Below are positions 8,800-18,045 of a stretch of DNA of 64,000 nt, in pieces. The notes beneath the pieces were generated by a model, which saw only the letters and a list, made by a program, of their open reading frames with translations, was not told where the DNA came from and searched no databases. Location of the stretch: contig PKDC01000044.1 of the NCBI GenBank assembly GCA_002862435.1, forward strand, positions 1 through 64,000. Reading direction: 5' to 3'. The stretch is from Pseudomonadota bacterium (GTDB lineage Bacteria > Pseudomonadota > Gammaproteobacteria > UBA5335). The first letter of the stretch is position 1, and each line of letters begins with the position of its first letter. Made by a program: the position numbers and the translations under genes.

Positions 8800-11075
8800 A
8801 AAAAGGCGTGAAAGTTGACGCTGGTTTGATTGCGCCATCGCCAAACCGAGATTCAGATGAGGGCGCTTGGCCCACGGGAGTTGCACGAGATAGAAGGATT
8901 CTAAGCGATTGGAATGACCCGGTTCTACGGGTGGCCAACGGTGACAAGATTAGGCTCATCGACCTCTCCCGAATTCCGCTGCCAGCCAATGGTCCTGACG
9001 GACCCTTCTCGGAAAGCTTCACTCTTGGGAAATTTCCGCACTGGGTAGATGTTGCGCGCGCGCAATTTTGCAACGTTCTGTCAGCCGGGACCGGGCATGA
9101 CGCTCTAGGTAAAGCGGTCAACTCGCTCAATCATACGTCCAGGTTTTTCGCATGGTGCGTGAAGAATCGGATCTACAAGTTGGCCGATGTGACCTTGGAC
9201 GATATGAGGAGGCTGGCGCTCGAGTTGCAACCCAAGGGGTGGTTCAGCGCCCTAAACACGGAGGCCGAGCTGAGGGAGCTAGTCAGGCGCTGCGAAGACG
9301 ATAAAGCCCTACTTCTGCAGGTTGCTTCATCTCATGATGGGGCGACTTGCAGCATCTCTTCGGAGCGACTCTCCTCTTACCTTGGATACGTAGTCACATC
9401 GCGGGAGTATCCGATGTTCCTCCGTAAGGAAATAGCTGGTCTGATGCAGAAGGTGACAGTCGGGGCGGAACGGAGAAGCGACGATATGCAGCCCTGGTCC
9501 GAGGCGTCGTTCAAGAACTGCTTCGGTGCACTGAATGGACTTTGCATTCTTCCCGCGACGCTTGACAGGCTGAGCTTTGAACCCTTCGCTAACGCCCGGC
9601 TTCATGCGCGCCTTGCCAACGGGATTCCGGATGGGCGGACCGCCAACTTGACGGTGGAGGATGCTGCTAAGTTGCTAGCGGAGTCGCTTGAGTGGCTTTA
9701 CAACAAGGCTGATGCAGTTATCGAGCTCGTGGCGTTCTGGCGAGAGACGCTTGTTGGGACAGCATCTGAGTACAAAGGCGAGGCGAACGTCAGCACGCGC
9801 GTGAATGCAGCGATACGTGAACGATACGCAGAGCTAAAGTCGCGTGTGGACTTTCCCTATGAAGTGGCCTCGTTCACCACTGCAACCGGTGAGAGCATCT
9901 CCCTGCTGGTGAAGAATCTCTTGACGGCGGCTTTCGTCCTGATTGCCATTACGCAAGCAAGAAGAAAGAATGAGGTAGTCGGAGAGGGGAGTCGGCCATG
10001 GGGCATCTACGCGGCGTGCCTTGAGAAGATTGATCCCGATATCGATGCATATGCCCTGGACATCTACATCGAGAAGACCTGGAATGCCTGGATGAAGATG
10101 CCGGCATCAGCGCTGACGGTGCATGCAGTGGACGTGCTGACAAGATTGAGGGCCGCCGCTCTTCCCGGCGAGGAGGTCGGAACCTCGGATCAGGATAGGC
10201 GTGCCCAGAAGCTGTTCTCCTTCCCCGGCAGCGCGGCGCTTCTCGGGGATGCGAGCGCCATGTTTGGTTTTTCCTTTGACGAACACAGCGGGGAACTGTA
10301 TTCGCTGGCGGGAGTTGCTGATTCTGAACGCAAGACTCACATGTTCCGACGTTTCTTTGCGCTGGTGTACTTCTATCGATGGGAACACCCCAAGTTGCAG
10401 GCCTTGTCGGAGTTCCTTGCACACTTTGATCTCGAAACGACCAGGGTCTACATCACCGACCCAGCCATGCGAGACAAGGCAGATCGAATTGAGGCACTAC
10501 ATCGGCACAGAGCGGATTGTTTCCCAGAGCAAGAGATGTCAGAAGCCCAGCGCCACTACGCGGATGCGCAGTTGGATGCGATGCTAACTTCCGACGGTGC
10601 CGGGGGGCCAATGACGAGGCGTGTACATCGTTGGATTCAGCGCATCTGGCGGCACGTCGAGTTTCCTGATCGCGACCCAGCGACCCTGAAAAGCGAAATC
10701 CGAAAGCAGTTTAAGAGCAGGGGGTACGCGCCAACCCCGATGTCTCATGGGGTCTGTTGGGCGGAAGAATCTGGCGCGCGGGTCGGCTTGAGAGGGCGTT
10801 GTAGCAAGGAGGGGACAATTCGTAGGGAGCTGGCAGGAGTGGATATCTGCGGCGCCTGTGTATTTCACAGTACATCGAGCTCCTTTTTGCTGAACGTGGA
10901 GCAGGATGCCAAGCGCCTGGATGAGCAGGCAGCTCTGGCAACCGACCCGCGAGAAGCGCAAGTTCTTCGCGCCACCGCCTCGTGCTCTCGAGAGCTTGTA
11001 GAGTTGGAACTGTCGCTTATCCAACGTCAGCGATGCCCACTGACCAAGCCACCAGGAAAGAAGGTGCCGGAATGA
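8796..11075 (+). CDS. Large tyrosine recombinase (second gene)
   Basis: A 759-residue tyrosine recombinase. Catalytic motifs: QARRKNE with Arg389, HMFRR with His515 and Arg518, then LAHFDLETTRVYI with His543 and Tyr552, giving the R-H-R-H-Y arrangement. The C-terminal ~150 residues contain a Cys cluster (GVCW, GRC, DICGAC) that could bind a metal. The ATG at 8796 overlaps the upstream stop as ATGA; an in-frame ATG at 8775 is possible but would overlap more. Its stop overlaps the next start as ATGA too. The tight coupling argues that the products act together at the att sites. Confidence 0.85.
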   Translation: MKKGVKVDAGLIAPSPNRDSDEGAWPTGVARDRRILSDWNDPVLRVANGDKIRLIDLSRIPLPANGPDGPFSESFTLGKFPHWVDVARAQFCNVLSAGTGHDALGKAVNSLNHTSRFFAWCVKNRIYKLADVTLDDMRRLALELQPKGWFSALNTEAELRELVRRCEDDKALLLQVASSHDGATCSISSERLSSYLGYVVTSREYPMFLRKEIAGLMQKVTVGAERRSDDMQPWSEASFKNCFGALNGLCILPATLDRLSFEPFANARLHARLANGIPDGRTANLTVEDAAKLLAESLEWLYNKADAVIELVAFWRETLVGTASEYKGEANVSTRVNAAIRERYAELKSRVDFPYEVASFTTATGESISLLVKNLLTAAFVLIAITQARRKNEVVGEGSRPWGIYAACLEKIDPDIDAYALDIYIEKTWNAWMKMPASALTVHAVDVLTRLRAAALPGEEVGTSDQDRRAQKLFSFPGSAALLGDASAMFGFSFDEHSGELYSLAGVADSERKTHMFRRFFALVYFYRWEHPKLQALSEFLAHFDLETTRVYITDPAMRDKADRIEALHRHRADCFPEQEMSEAQRHYADAQLDAMLTSDGAGGPMTRRVHRWIQRIWRHVEFPDRDPATLKSEIRKQFKSRGYAPTPMSHGVCWAEESGARVGLRGRCSKEGTIRRELAGVDICGACVFHSTSSSFLLNVEQDAKRLDEQAALATDPREAQVLRATASCSRELVELELSLIQRQRCPLTKPPGKKVPE

Positions 11076-11668
11076 GTGTCTCTGATCAGCATGTTTCACG
11101 TCGCTTGCGTGCTCAGGCAGATCTTGCCATGAGTGCAAAGAAGGATCTCATGACGCGCTGGGCGCGTGATGGAGTTCCCGTGTGCGTCGGCTCGGAGCAT
11201 CCAAAACAGCTTGAGTGGTATCCGACCAGTCTTCGGAGCTTCAGTGCCTGGGATGGTAGTCAGAACTCTGCGGCGGTCCGTGAGTCCGAACCGCTTCTTC
11301 GCAAGACGGCGTTCCAAACGCTCAAATCTAATGCCTCGCTGCATCTGGCTATCAACCAGTTGCTTCGCCAGTTGGAGGTCACAGCCGAAGCTTGTCGGAG
11401 AGCCTTGAATCCTGAGCTTGCTGTGGAAGATGCAAAGGAGAAGGCGGAGGTCGAGCGCGCTAAGCGCGCCGGAGCACTACTGGGGTATCGTCAGGCAAGA
11501 GCCGAAGTCCGCACGGCCCGGAGAGATCTCGGTGCCGAGAAGAGGGCGCACCAGGGAACCTTGGGGCTGCTAAGGGAGAAAGAGCGCGAACTGGCTCAGG
11601 CACATGAGCAAATCGCAGCGCTAACTAAGACCTTGCGTAAGACGACGAGCCTCAAGTCGGTTCGATAG
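11072..11668 (+). CDS. Small coiled-coil accessory protein of the recombinase operon
   Basis: A 198-residue basic protein. The second half (about residues 95-195) is rich in Glu, Lys, Arg and Leu with heptad-like spacing and should form a coiled coil. No catalytic motif is seen. Position after two large recombinase genes, with ATGA overlap, matches the small accessory gene of Tn554 (tnpC) and the small gene of GInt operons; an accessory DNA-binding or orientation-control role is inferred from position only. The stop is immediately followed by the ATG of the RecG-like gene. Confidence 0.65.
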   Translation: MSVSDQHVSRRLRAQADLAMSAKKDLMTRWARDGVPVCVGSEHPKQLEWYPTSLRSFSAWDGSQNSAAVRESEPLLRKTAFQTLKSNASLHLAINQLLRQLEVTAEACRRALNPELAVEDAKEKAEVERAKRAGALLGYRQARAEVRTARRDLGAEKRAHQGTLGLLREKERELAQAHEQIAALTKTLRKTTSLKSVR

Positions 11669-13705
11669 ATGATGCCGCCAGAACAGAGACAGCAAATCAC
11701 CGCCATGTATCACCATCATGACCTCGCTCCTGGCCTGGCACTTGCTGTGGCTCTGGGTGCGGGTATAGAGCCCGCGAAGGGCTTTAAAAAGCTCCAGTCC
11801 ACGGGCCTGGTGGAGCGGTGGCAGGTACCGCTCTACCTTCCGTCGCGCTATCTAGATGCGCGAGTACCCATTGAGCGCTTCTTTGGCCTTACCGGCCAGG
11901 GACAGGAAGTTGTAGTTGTGGGACGTTACGCAGGCAACATGCGTACGAAGTGGGGTGCAGGGCGCTGGGGAGGCAAGCGCAGCCCGCAAGCGCAAGGGGC
12001 ACTCCTTGATGAGGAGGGGATGCAGCTACGTTTCTCGGTCTTCGGCGATGCGCGAACGCTGCAGAAGACACTCGAAGAGTCCGAGGGGCCGATCGCACTC
12101 GCGGGTACGCTTACCCAGGTGGGCGCGCATGTCTATTTGAACAATCCGACATTGCTGGATCAGAGTCTGATTGGTGCGGTAGTGCCCCACTACCCAGGCA
12201 AGGCGCGGGTGCTGTCCCTGGCCATGGCCCGTCGAGTCATGGCAGCTCTACTGCCGTCTACCATCCCCCTGTGTGCTGCAGAACTCCGAGCAAGGGCACG
12301 AGCCTTTGTGAGCGACGGGCAACTGAGAAGACTGCTGGGAAGGCCCGAAGGAACCCTAGAGGACTTGCTGGTTAGAGCCCACTTCCCTTCGTCGCCGGAC
12401 GTGGGAGAGCGCGCGCAATGGCACCTTGAGCGTTTGTCAGCGCTCATCACGGTGGGGGATCTTAGGGCAGCCAAGCAGTGTCCAGTCGCGGTGAGAAAGC
12501 CGCTGGCCCTCTCGCCTTGGCAGGATCTCGCATCGCGTGCGCCTTTTGTCCTCACGCACGAGCAGGCTAGGGCGGTCGATCGCCTGACAGAGCGCTTTGG
12601 TGGGACAGAGGCGTCCTCTACCTTAATCAATGCCGATGTCGGCATGGGGAAGTCGATCGTCTACCAAATGGCGGTTGCCTCCGCTGTCCGTTCGGCTGCA
12701 CGCGCGGCCGTTCTCCTGCCCAACGAACGACTGGCTGTGCAGGCTCATCAGGAGATCTGTCGTCTATTTCCTGAGTTCGATGCCGCCCTGGTTACCGGGA
12801 AGACGAATGATCGAGCGATGACGAACGCGCGTTGGCTCGTCGGAACAACGGCCCTACTGTTTCGTGACATTGGCCACTTGGATGTGTGCGTCATCGATGA
12901 GCAGCATCGCTTCTCGGTGGAGCAGCGACGTGCCTTGGTAAAGGATGGAACGCATGTTGTCGAGATCAGCGCCACTCCTATTCCTCGCACACAGGCCATG
13001 CTGCTGTACGGGAAGTTGGATGTGCTGCGATTGACGGAACGCCACAGTCCGCAAGACATCCGTACCCAGATTGTGCATCGAAACGGCACATCGGACATGG
13101 TTGAGCATCTCAGGAGCCTGCTGAATGCAGGCGCTCGAGTTCTGATCGTGTGTCCTCGGAGGGAGGAGGGGGAGGACGATGAAGGGCCTGACCTTCCATC
13201 GGTGGCGCGCGTGGCACATAAGTGGAGCACCATGTTCCCTGGATTAGTGCGCGCCCTGCATGGGGCCTCGGGTGAGGCGGATGTACACCAGGCTTTCGAA
13301 GACATGGCAACGGGCGCTGCCCGCATCTTAGTCGCCACAACCGTGGTTGAGGTGGGCTTGAACATTGCCAATCTGCGAGGCGTCGTTATCGTCCATGCAG
13401 AACGCTTTGGTCTGTCGCAGCTACACCAGTTGCGTGGGCGCTTGGCACGGGAGGGGGGAGAGGGTCACTGCTACTTGTACCTGCCCCGCGCGGTGGGTTT
13501 AGATGCAGATGTAAGGCTACAGGCGCTGCTTGATACCAACGATGGATTCGTTCTTGCCGAACACGACATGAGAATACGCGGCATTGGGGATGTCTCAGAC
13601 GCCGGTGCTCGCCAGCATGGCAGCGCCGGTAGCCTTCTGATGAATCGCCAAGTAGGTATGTCCACTGTCATGGAGATCATGGAGATGCTCGGTGACGAGG
13701 ACTGA
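11669..13705 (+). CDS. RecG-like ATP-dependent DNA helicase carried by the island
   Basis: A 678-residue divergent relative of RecG. The N-terminal third keeps the wedge-domain landmarks (LPSRYLD near residue 52, an OB-like GQEVVVVG segment, PHYPGKA near 173). The helicase core is complete: Walker A DVGMGKS (Asp323, Lys328), DEQH (410-413), SATPIPRT, TTVVEVGLNIAN and QLHQLRGRLAREGG, ending with TNDGFVLAEHDMRIRG, the RecG-type TRG region. It starts directly after the coiled-coil gene stop and overlaps the third recombinase, so it belongs to the integration operon. Since the island destroys host recG, this protein may replace RecG, help element recombination, or both. RecG family membership is clear; the substituting role is inference. 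Confidence 0.88.
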   Translation: MMPPEQRQQITAMYHHHDLAPGLALAVALGAGIEPAKGFKKLQSTGLVERWQVPLYLPSRYLDARVPIERFFGLTGQGQEVVVVGRYAGNMRTKWGAGRWGGKRSPQAQGALLDEEGMQLRFSVFGDARTLQKTLEESEGPIALAGTLTQVGAHVYLNNPTLLDQSLIGAVVPHYPGKARVLSLAMARRVMAALLPSTIPLCAAELRARARAFVSDGQLRRLLGRPEGTLEDLLVRAHFPSSPDVGERAQWHLERLSALITVGDLRAAKQCPVAVRKPLALSPWQDLASRAPFVLTHEQARAVDRLTERFGGTEASSTLINADVGMGKSIVYQMAVASAVRSAARAAVLLPNERLAVQAHQEICRLFPEFDAALVTGKTNDRAMTNARWLVGTTALLFRDIGHLDVCVIDEQHRFSVEQRRALVKDGTHVVEISATPIPRTQAMLLYGKLDVLRLTERHSPQDIRTQIVHRNGTSDMVEHLRSLLNAGARVLIVCPRREEGEDDEGPDLPSVARVAHKWSTMFPGLVRALHGASGEADVHQAFEDMATGAARILVATTVVEVGLNIANLRGVVIVHAERFGLSQLHQLRGRLAREGGEGHCYLYLPRAVGLDADVRLQALLDTNDGFVLAEHDMRIRGIGDVSDAGARQHGSAGSLLMNRQVGMSTVMEIMEMLGDED

Positions 13706-15014
13706 AGCTTTGGTGGAGTGGGTAGGAGTCGGCACTGAGCGTTTGCCAGTCTTCTACAACGCGAAGCTACGTCTCATGGACGAGTTTCATGACTACGTGT
13801 GCTATGTCGCCGAGACCGAGGCCAAGAGTGGATCGAGCCAAGCGTACACATCCAAGGTGCAAGCAGTGTCATACGCGTTGCTGGCGTGGCTGCGATTTCT
13901 GGACGGCACAAGCGCCAGTTGGAAGGATGCCGACAATGCCAAGCTACGGGGATTCAAAGATCTTGCGCTTAAGCGGGTGAAAGCATCGGTGCGTGGCAAG
14001 GGGAATGAGAACGCAGCAAAGCGAACGGTCAATATCCAGCTCAAGTGGATCTACCGCTACTACGCTTGGGCAGAGCGGACGGAGCGATGCGGAACGATTC
14101 TTGGGCCCGGCGAAGACGCGCCGATCAAATCGACACTCAACATGCCCTCGGCTAACAGTAAACGGAAAAGTGGTCTGGACAAGAATGCCTATCCGCTGCT
14201 GTTCGGGAGATTGGGGAATCGATCGGGTGCTCAGTACTTTGCGAGCGGCCAAGACAAAAGGAAGGTCGCGGAAGTCCTGTCCGAGGCAAACGACCCTTTC
14301 ATCGCTGAGCGAAACCTCATCATTCTTGAGCTCGCATCACGTGTAGGTTGGCGTGCCGGCACAATGACGTTTCTGGAGAGCGGTGACTTTCCAACGCATC
14401 CGAATGAGAAAATGCCTGGCGATGGCGTTCCGATCCGACCCGCGATTCAGAAAGGCGGACACTCTGACTCATTTGGCGTTCCTCTAACGCTTGCTCTACG
14501 CATCTCACGATTCATTCAATGGCGAGAGCGCTGGCTGATTCAGGGGGGATGGAGTGAGAAAGAAGCGAAGGGTCGACTCTTCGTGAGTGGGAAAACCGGC
14601 ACGCCCCTGGGCAACAAGACGATAACGCAGATGATTGGCTCTGCTTTCAGGAAAATTGGGGTTGAGGCCGGTCGCGGCGCGGGCGTTCACTCGTTTCGTC
14701 GCAAGTATGCAGAGGATTCCACGCGCGACGATCTTTCCTCGCGGCGCGCGGGCGGCTACTCGACCGCGATGGAGGATGTCATGCACGGCACCGCTCATAG
14801 GCTGGGGCACAGGAGCTTGTCCTCTCAAGTGGCCTATCAGCGAGCAGTCCATGCCAGTACGCATAAAGACCACACACATGAGCTGCGAACGAGCTTGGAA
14901 GAAGCCGAATCAGAGCTCGCAGTAGCCAAGGCGGAGAACGCTGCGCTGCGGGCGGAGCTATCTCGACGAGGCGCTCCTGCTAACCCGAAAGGCGGAAAGA
15001 AGAAGTTGCGATAG
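13692..15014 (+). CDS. Tyrosine recombinase/integrase (third)
   Basis: A 440-residue tyrosine recombinase with recognisable active-site residues: GWRAGTM (Arg221), VHSFRRK (His333, Arg336), HRLGHRSLSSQVAYQ (His373, Tyr382). Residues about 15-125 form a SAM-like/core-binding N-terminal domain. A C-terminal extension from about 395 is a short coiled coil (SLEEAESELAVAKAENAALRAEL in part) ending in a basic tail. Start is GTG at 13692, overlapping the RecG-like stop by 14 nt. It is the last gene of the left-end operon and converges with the next gene. Confidence 0.87.
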   Translation: MTRTEALVEWVGVGTERLPVFYNAKLRLMDEFHDYVCYVAETEAKSGSSQAYTSKVQAVSYALLAWLRFLDGTSASWKDADNAKLRGFKDLALKRVKASVRGKGNENAAKRTVNIQLKWIYRYYAWAERTERCGTILGPGEDAPIKSTLNMPSANSKRKSGLDKNAYPLLFGRLGNRSGAQYFASGQDKRKVAEVLSEANDPFIAERNLIILELASRVGWRAGTMTFLESGDFPTHPNEKMPGDGVPIRPAIQKGGHSDSFGVPLTLALRISRFIQWRERWLIQGGWSEKEAKGRLFVSGKTGTPLGNKTITQMIGSAFRKIGVEAGRGAGVHSFRRKYAEDSTRDDLSSRRAGGYSTAMEDVMHGTAHRLGHRSLSSQVAYQRAVHASTHKDHTHELRTSLEEAESELAVAKAENAALRAELSRRGAPANPKGGKKKLR

Positions 15015-15043
15015 GGCGCACGGCGCCAGCGACTACTCGGAAT

Positions 15044-16339
15044 TCATGGGCCGCAGCACTTCTTCCACTTTCGTCCGCTACCGCATGGGCAAGGATCATT
15101 TCGACCGATTTTTTGGTTGCCTTCTCCGCCTCGAAGCACTTGCCTCATGGCGGCATTCCGTGACACTGGCGGGACCTGTTCCTCTCGGGCCACAGCGGCA
15201 TCGAGTTGATCATCCTGATGCCAAGGTTCTGCCAGTCGCATGCCGAATCTTAGCCGGGCCTGGTCTGGGGCCAGGCACAGGCCGAACCATAGGTCGGCCT
15301 TCTGCAGGTATTTTCGGCGCGTCGTCAGCACGGCCAGCCTCTGAGACGCCTCTAGGTCATTTTCCGCACTGATCAGCACCGTGAGTCCACTCTTATCCGC
15401 GAACATGAGCGCGAGGCTGTGCGGCTTGCCATCACGGGCGGCCTGCTGCGCCTGCCCGTCAATCAGCCGGTTGAGATCGTCCCGCGTTGGGCCATCTAAC
15501 TCCAACAGTTGGAATCCCTGATCAAGAACCGCAGGCTCAGGTCTGACTTGAATCTCTTGCAAGATGCGGCTTAGCGTCGTTCCTTCATGGTGGGTCAGTA
15601 GCCCTGGTGGCGTCGCGGCGCCAGGTAGTGCGCGTCGTCGCGCGGCCATAGCGATGTCAATGCCGAGCGAGAACCCCTCATCCATGTGCACCAGTTTCTG
15701 CTCGTCATCAAACCAGAGGTTGTGCCGAAGGTGATAGCCCAGGATGGTCATCTCCTGAGCAGCCATCAGTCGATCTCCGTACCGCGTCCGGCGGGCGATG
15801 TAGCTCAGCAAATGCAAGGGACTGGTGAGTAGCTCTGTCAGTACATCAATGAGAAATACGTCGGTGATGAACGCAGCGCGCACGCGCGGTACATCGCGCG
15901 TTTTCAGGAACTGACGAGATTGGAAGGTAAGAGCGGGGTAGTGGTCACTGACGACACAGAAAACGAAGATCTCGTTAATCTGAGGGGGTAGTACGACTTC
16001 TGACCCATCCGATAGCGTGACTTGATACTTCGCGTCTCCCAAGCACTCCGCGCATAGCAAGCCTTGGTCATAAGCATCCTGAACGCCCTTCTGAAAGTCG
16101 TCTCGGATGACTTGGTCATTCCCCTTGCGGGCTTCGATGGTCAGTCTCTTTGACTTGGCCTGGACGATGATGGCTCTGTCAGCCCACAGCACCAGTACGT
16201 CGATCTCGCCAGCCTTCTTGCCTTTGGCTTCCCAAAGATCAACGTTGAGAAAGAGCTTGGAGGCCACGAACTTGACCAGCCATCGCAAACCGAACAAGGC
16301 CGCGCCGGTCAACCCGCTTCCACGGAGGAGGTGGATCAT
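15044..16339 (-). CDS. PD-(D/E)XK nuclease-like protein with SEC-C motif, chimeric N-terminus
   Basis: A 431-residue open frame. Residues about 33-70 show a PD-(D/E)XK-type core (EIDVLVLWADRAIIVQAKSK, the catalytic Lys following Q-A). The C-terminus is a SEC-C zinc motif (NDPCPCGSGRKWKKCC). The first ~28 residues do not belong: they match the lipid A biosynthesis N-terminal domain encoded at 35939-36322 (LTGAALFG-RWLV-FVAS), with clear DNA similarity. Relatives I know carry a longer N-terminal region before the nuclease core, so the gene has probably lost its 5' end by recombination with a LAB_N-type sequence. A stop lies one codon upstream of the ATG. Function unknown; a damaged defence nuclease is possible. 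Confidence 0.65.
   Translation of the reverse strand: MIHLLRGSGLTGAALFGLRWLVKFVASKLFLNVDLWEAKGKKAGEIDVLVLWADRAIIVQAKSKRLTIEARKGNDQVIRDDFQKGVQDAYDQGLLCAECLGDAKYQVTLSDGSEVVLPPQINEIFVFCVVSDHYPALTFQSRQFLKTRDVPRVRAAFITDVFLIDVLTELLTSPLHLLSYIARRTRYGDRLMAAQEMTILGYHLRHNLWFDDEQKLVHMDEGFSLGIDIAMAARRRALPGAATPPGLLTHHEGTTLSRILQEIQVRPEPAVLDQGFQLLELDGPTRDDLNRLIDGQAQQAARDGKPHSLALMFADKSGLTVLISAENDLEASQRLAVLTTRRKYLQKADLWFGLCLAPDQARLRFGMRLAEPWHQDDQLDAAVAREEQVPPVSRNAAMRQVLRGGEGNQKIGRNDPCPCGSGRKWKKCCGP
16262..16316 (-). repeat. LAB_N-like DNA segment duplicated from the lipid A region
   Basis: About 54 bp starting at GCCACGAAC resemble 36198-36251 at roughly 85 percent (8 mismatches counted by eye), same strand. 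In the complete gene at 35939-36322 this codes the LTGAALFG-V-RWLVQFVAS membrane segment of the lipid A biosynthesis N-terminal domain. Here it forms the start of an unrelated nuclease-like gene. Either a second LAB_N gene once stood here or the segment mediated an internal recombination. Confidence 0.7.
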
Positions 16340-16490
16340 GGATCACATAGTGGCAGCAGCCGGGCGCTAGATGGATTTAGCGCACAAGTGGCCCGCGCTA
16401 TAGCAGCGTGTACCGGTCGTACGTCCTAGCGATCTTTGCGCGTCGCCGGGAGCGCAGAAGCGCGGGGAATCCTGCGCGTGCTCTGAGGAG

Positions 16491-17396
16491 TTACAGGCCT
16501 ATCTGGTTGGCGGCCTTGAGCAAGGCTTCCTTGTTGCCCTCGCTGGGCCACCCTTCTACAACCGATACCAGCTTGCCGTCGCGTAGAAAGTAGAACATGG
16601 GCGTGGACCACGAATCGAAGTTAGGCCACTCCGCCCGGTCGAAAGCGATGACCATGGGGTGCTCCGGATGCTCGCGGTTCCATTGCTGAAGCACGTCAAG
16701 ATTGAGCTTTCGGTCCACCGGGGCCAGCCAGAGCGAGCGGGCCATGGCCTTAGACAGGGCGGGGTCCGCCTCAATGGCGGCCATGGCATTGCGGGAAAAG
16801 TGACACAGGGGGTGGGAGATGACGACCACGCGGGCACCCTGGTCCACCGCCAACGTGGTGCGCGTCAGGGTGTTACCCGATTCTTGCACCGCGAGCGCGG
16901 TCTTCCCCGAGCTTGATGAGGTCGCCAGCGTCGGCGCCGGTTCGACGTTCCACTGGGGAAATGTCTTCTCCAAAGCCGAGGCTTGCTCAAACTGACGCGA
17001 GGCCATAAGGGCCGCGTGCATATCCGAGAAGCTGCGTCGCTCGACCAAAGCCCGTGCTTGGAGTTCGCCGAAGGCGCGCTGCATCGCCTGCAAGTGCGTG
17101 GCCTGGATCGAGTAAGCGTGGGCGATGTTCGCCGCATTGAAGAGGGTCGCCAGATCCTGACTATCCATGCTGGCCGGATCACGCGCCAGCGCGGCGGCGA
17201 AGCCATTGTCGAAGGCGGCCGACATCGCCGTCGCACGCTCGGCCGTGGACTGGCCGCGGGTCTGCTCGTGGACCTCCATGAAGCGGTCGTAGCGCCCATC
17301 AAGCGTTTGGCCAGCCAAGGTGTTGGCCGGCCAAGCGCTCAAGGCGCCGATGCCGATGAGAAACAGTGCGCAGAACTGCTGCTGGATCCTGTGCAT
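16491..17396 (-). CDS. Exported thioredoxin-fold protein (CxxS), partner of a Cys-rich protein
   Basis: A 301-residue protein with an N-terminal signal peptide (hydrophobic to about residue 28). Residues about 30-150 are helical without known domain. From about 185 there is a thioredoxin-like fold with a single-cysteine active site, HPLCHFS (Cys198, Ser201), and the conserved cis-proline loop STPMFYF near 262. CxxS sites suggest thiol binding or isomerase/reductase-type exchange rather than net oxidation. It lies 31 nt downstream of a secreted protein with a six-Cys tail on the same strand, so it may help fold or reduce that product; this pairing is inference. Periplasmic location expected. 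Confidence 0.6.
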   Translation of the reverse strand: MHRIQQQFCALFLIGIGALSAWPANTLAGQTLDGRYDRFMEVHEQTRGQSTAERATAMSAAFDNGFAAALARDPASMDSQDLATLFNAANIAHAYSIQATHLQAMQRAFGELQARALVERRSFSDMHAALMASRQFEQASALEKTFPQWNVEPAPTLATSSSSGKTALAVQESGNTLTRTTLAVDQGARVVVISHPLCHFSRNAMAAIEADPALSKAMARSLWLAPVDRKLNLDVLQQWNREHPEHPMVIAFDRAEWPNFDSWSTPMFYFLRDGKLVSVVEGWPSEGNKEALLKAANQIGL

Positions 17397-17427
17397 GGAT
17401 CTTCCTGAGCATCCGGTAGCCGAAAGA

Positions 17428-17979
17428 CTAGCAATTTCTCATGCAGATCGTGTTGATGTTGTAGGAACAGGTCGCCTTCTTGGCGCACTCGTAGCCTTCG
17501 TAGTCACAAGGCTGAGAAGGGCACACGGGACCTGGCGGGCCGCCCAATGGACGCATGATTTGCTCATCGACTGCGTTCTGGATGCGCACATTCCGCATCA
17601 TGGCCACGGTGTGCTGGGCACCAAACAGGCTCATCACCTGATAGATCTGCGAGGCGTTGAGTTCAGTCTGCAGGTCGCCGTAACTGAAGCTCGTGATGCC
17701 GCTTTCATTGAACTTCAGACTGGCGATGAAGCGACGCTTGCCCGATTCCGAGAGCGCGGCCAGTGGCGAAGCGCTTCCCGAGTTGCGTAGATATTGCTCG
17801 AGATCCTGGCGCGATTTGATCGAGGCCAATTGCAAGGCCACGTCCTGTTGCAGCATCTCCTGCTGTTGTGCGGCGCCGTTGACATGCGTGGATTCGACAC
17901 TGGCATTCTGTGCGTGTAATGACGTACTAGCGGCCAAGACTGCGAGTAGACCAACTAGTACCGTAGTGAATCGGCCCAT
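17428..17979 (-). CDS. Secreted protein with six-cysteine C-terminal module
   Basis: A 183-residue protein starting MGRFTTVLVG with a classical signal peptide cleaved near LHAQ (residue 24). The mature part is a helical, Gln-rich region with no known domain, a PLGGPPGP hinge near 148, and a final ~33 residues holding all six cysteines of the mature protein in C-x4-C-x6-C-x5-C-x7-C-x3-C spacing, with Cys as the last residue. The start at 17979 is supported by GGAGG eight bases upstream. It precedes the CxxS thioredoxin-like gene in a two-gene unit. It could be a disulfide-rich secreted effector, bacteriocin-like or metal-binding protein; no family is recognised. Confidence 0.65.
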   Translation of the reverse strand: MGRFTTVLVGLLAVLAASTSLHAQNASVESTHVNGAAQQQEMLQQDVALQLASIKSRQDLEQYLRNSGSASPLAALSESGKRRFIASLKFNESGITSFSYGDLQTELNASQIYQVMSLFGAQHTVAMMRNVRIQNAVDEQIMRPLGGPPGPVCPSQPCDYEGYECAKKATCSYNINTICMRNC

Positions 17980-18045
17980 CGTTAGTTCCTCCATGCGACG
18001 TCGGAAGTAGTTGCTGGAGCCCGCCGCCTGCTCAGCACGCAGCAC

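Noticed and set aside
11669-13705. RecG-like gene as a displaced copy of the host recG
   Set aside because: Its N-terminal third and motif contexts differ strongly from the split host gene (DVGMGKS versus GDVGSGKT, LAREGG versus VGRGAT) and it is locked into the recombinase operon, so it is an element gene and not a duplication.
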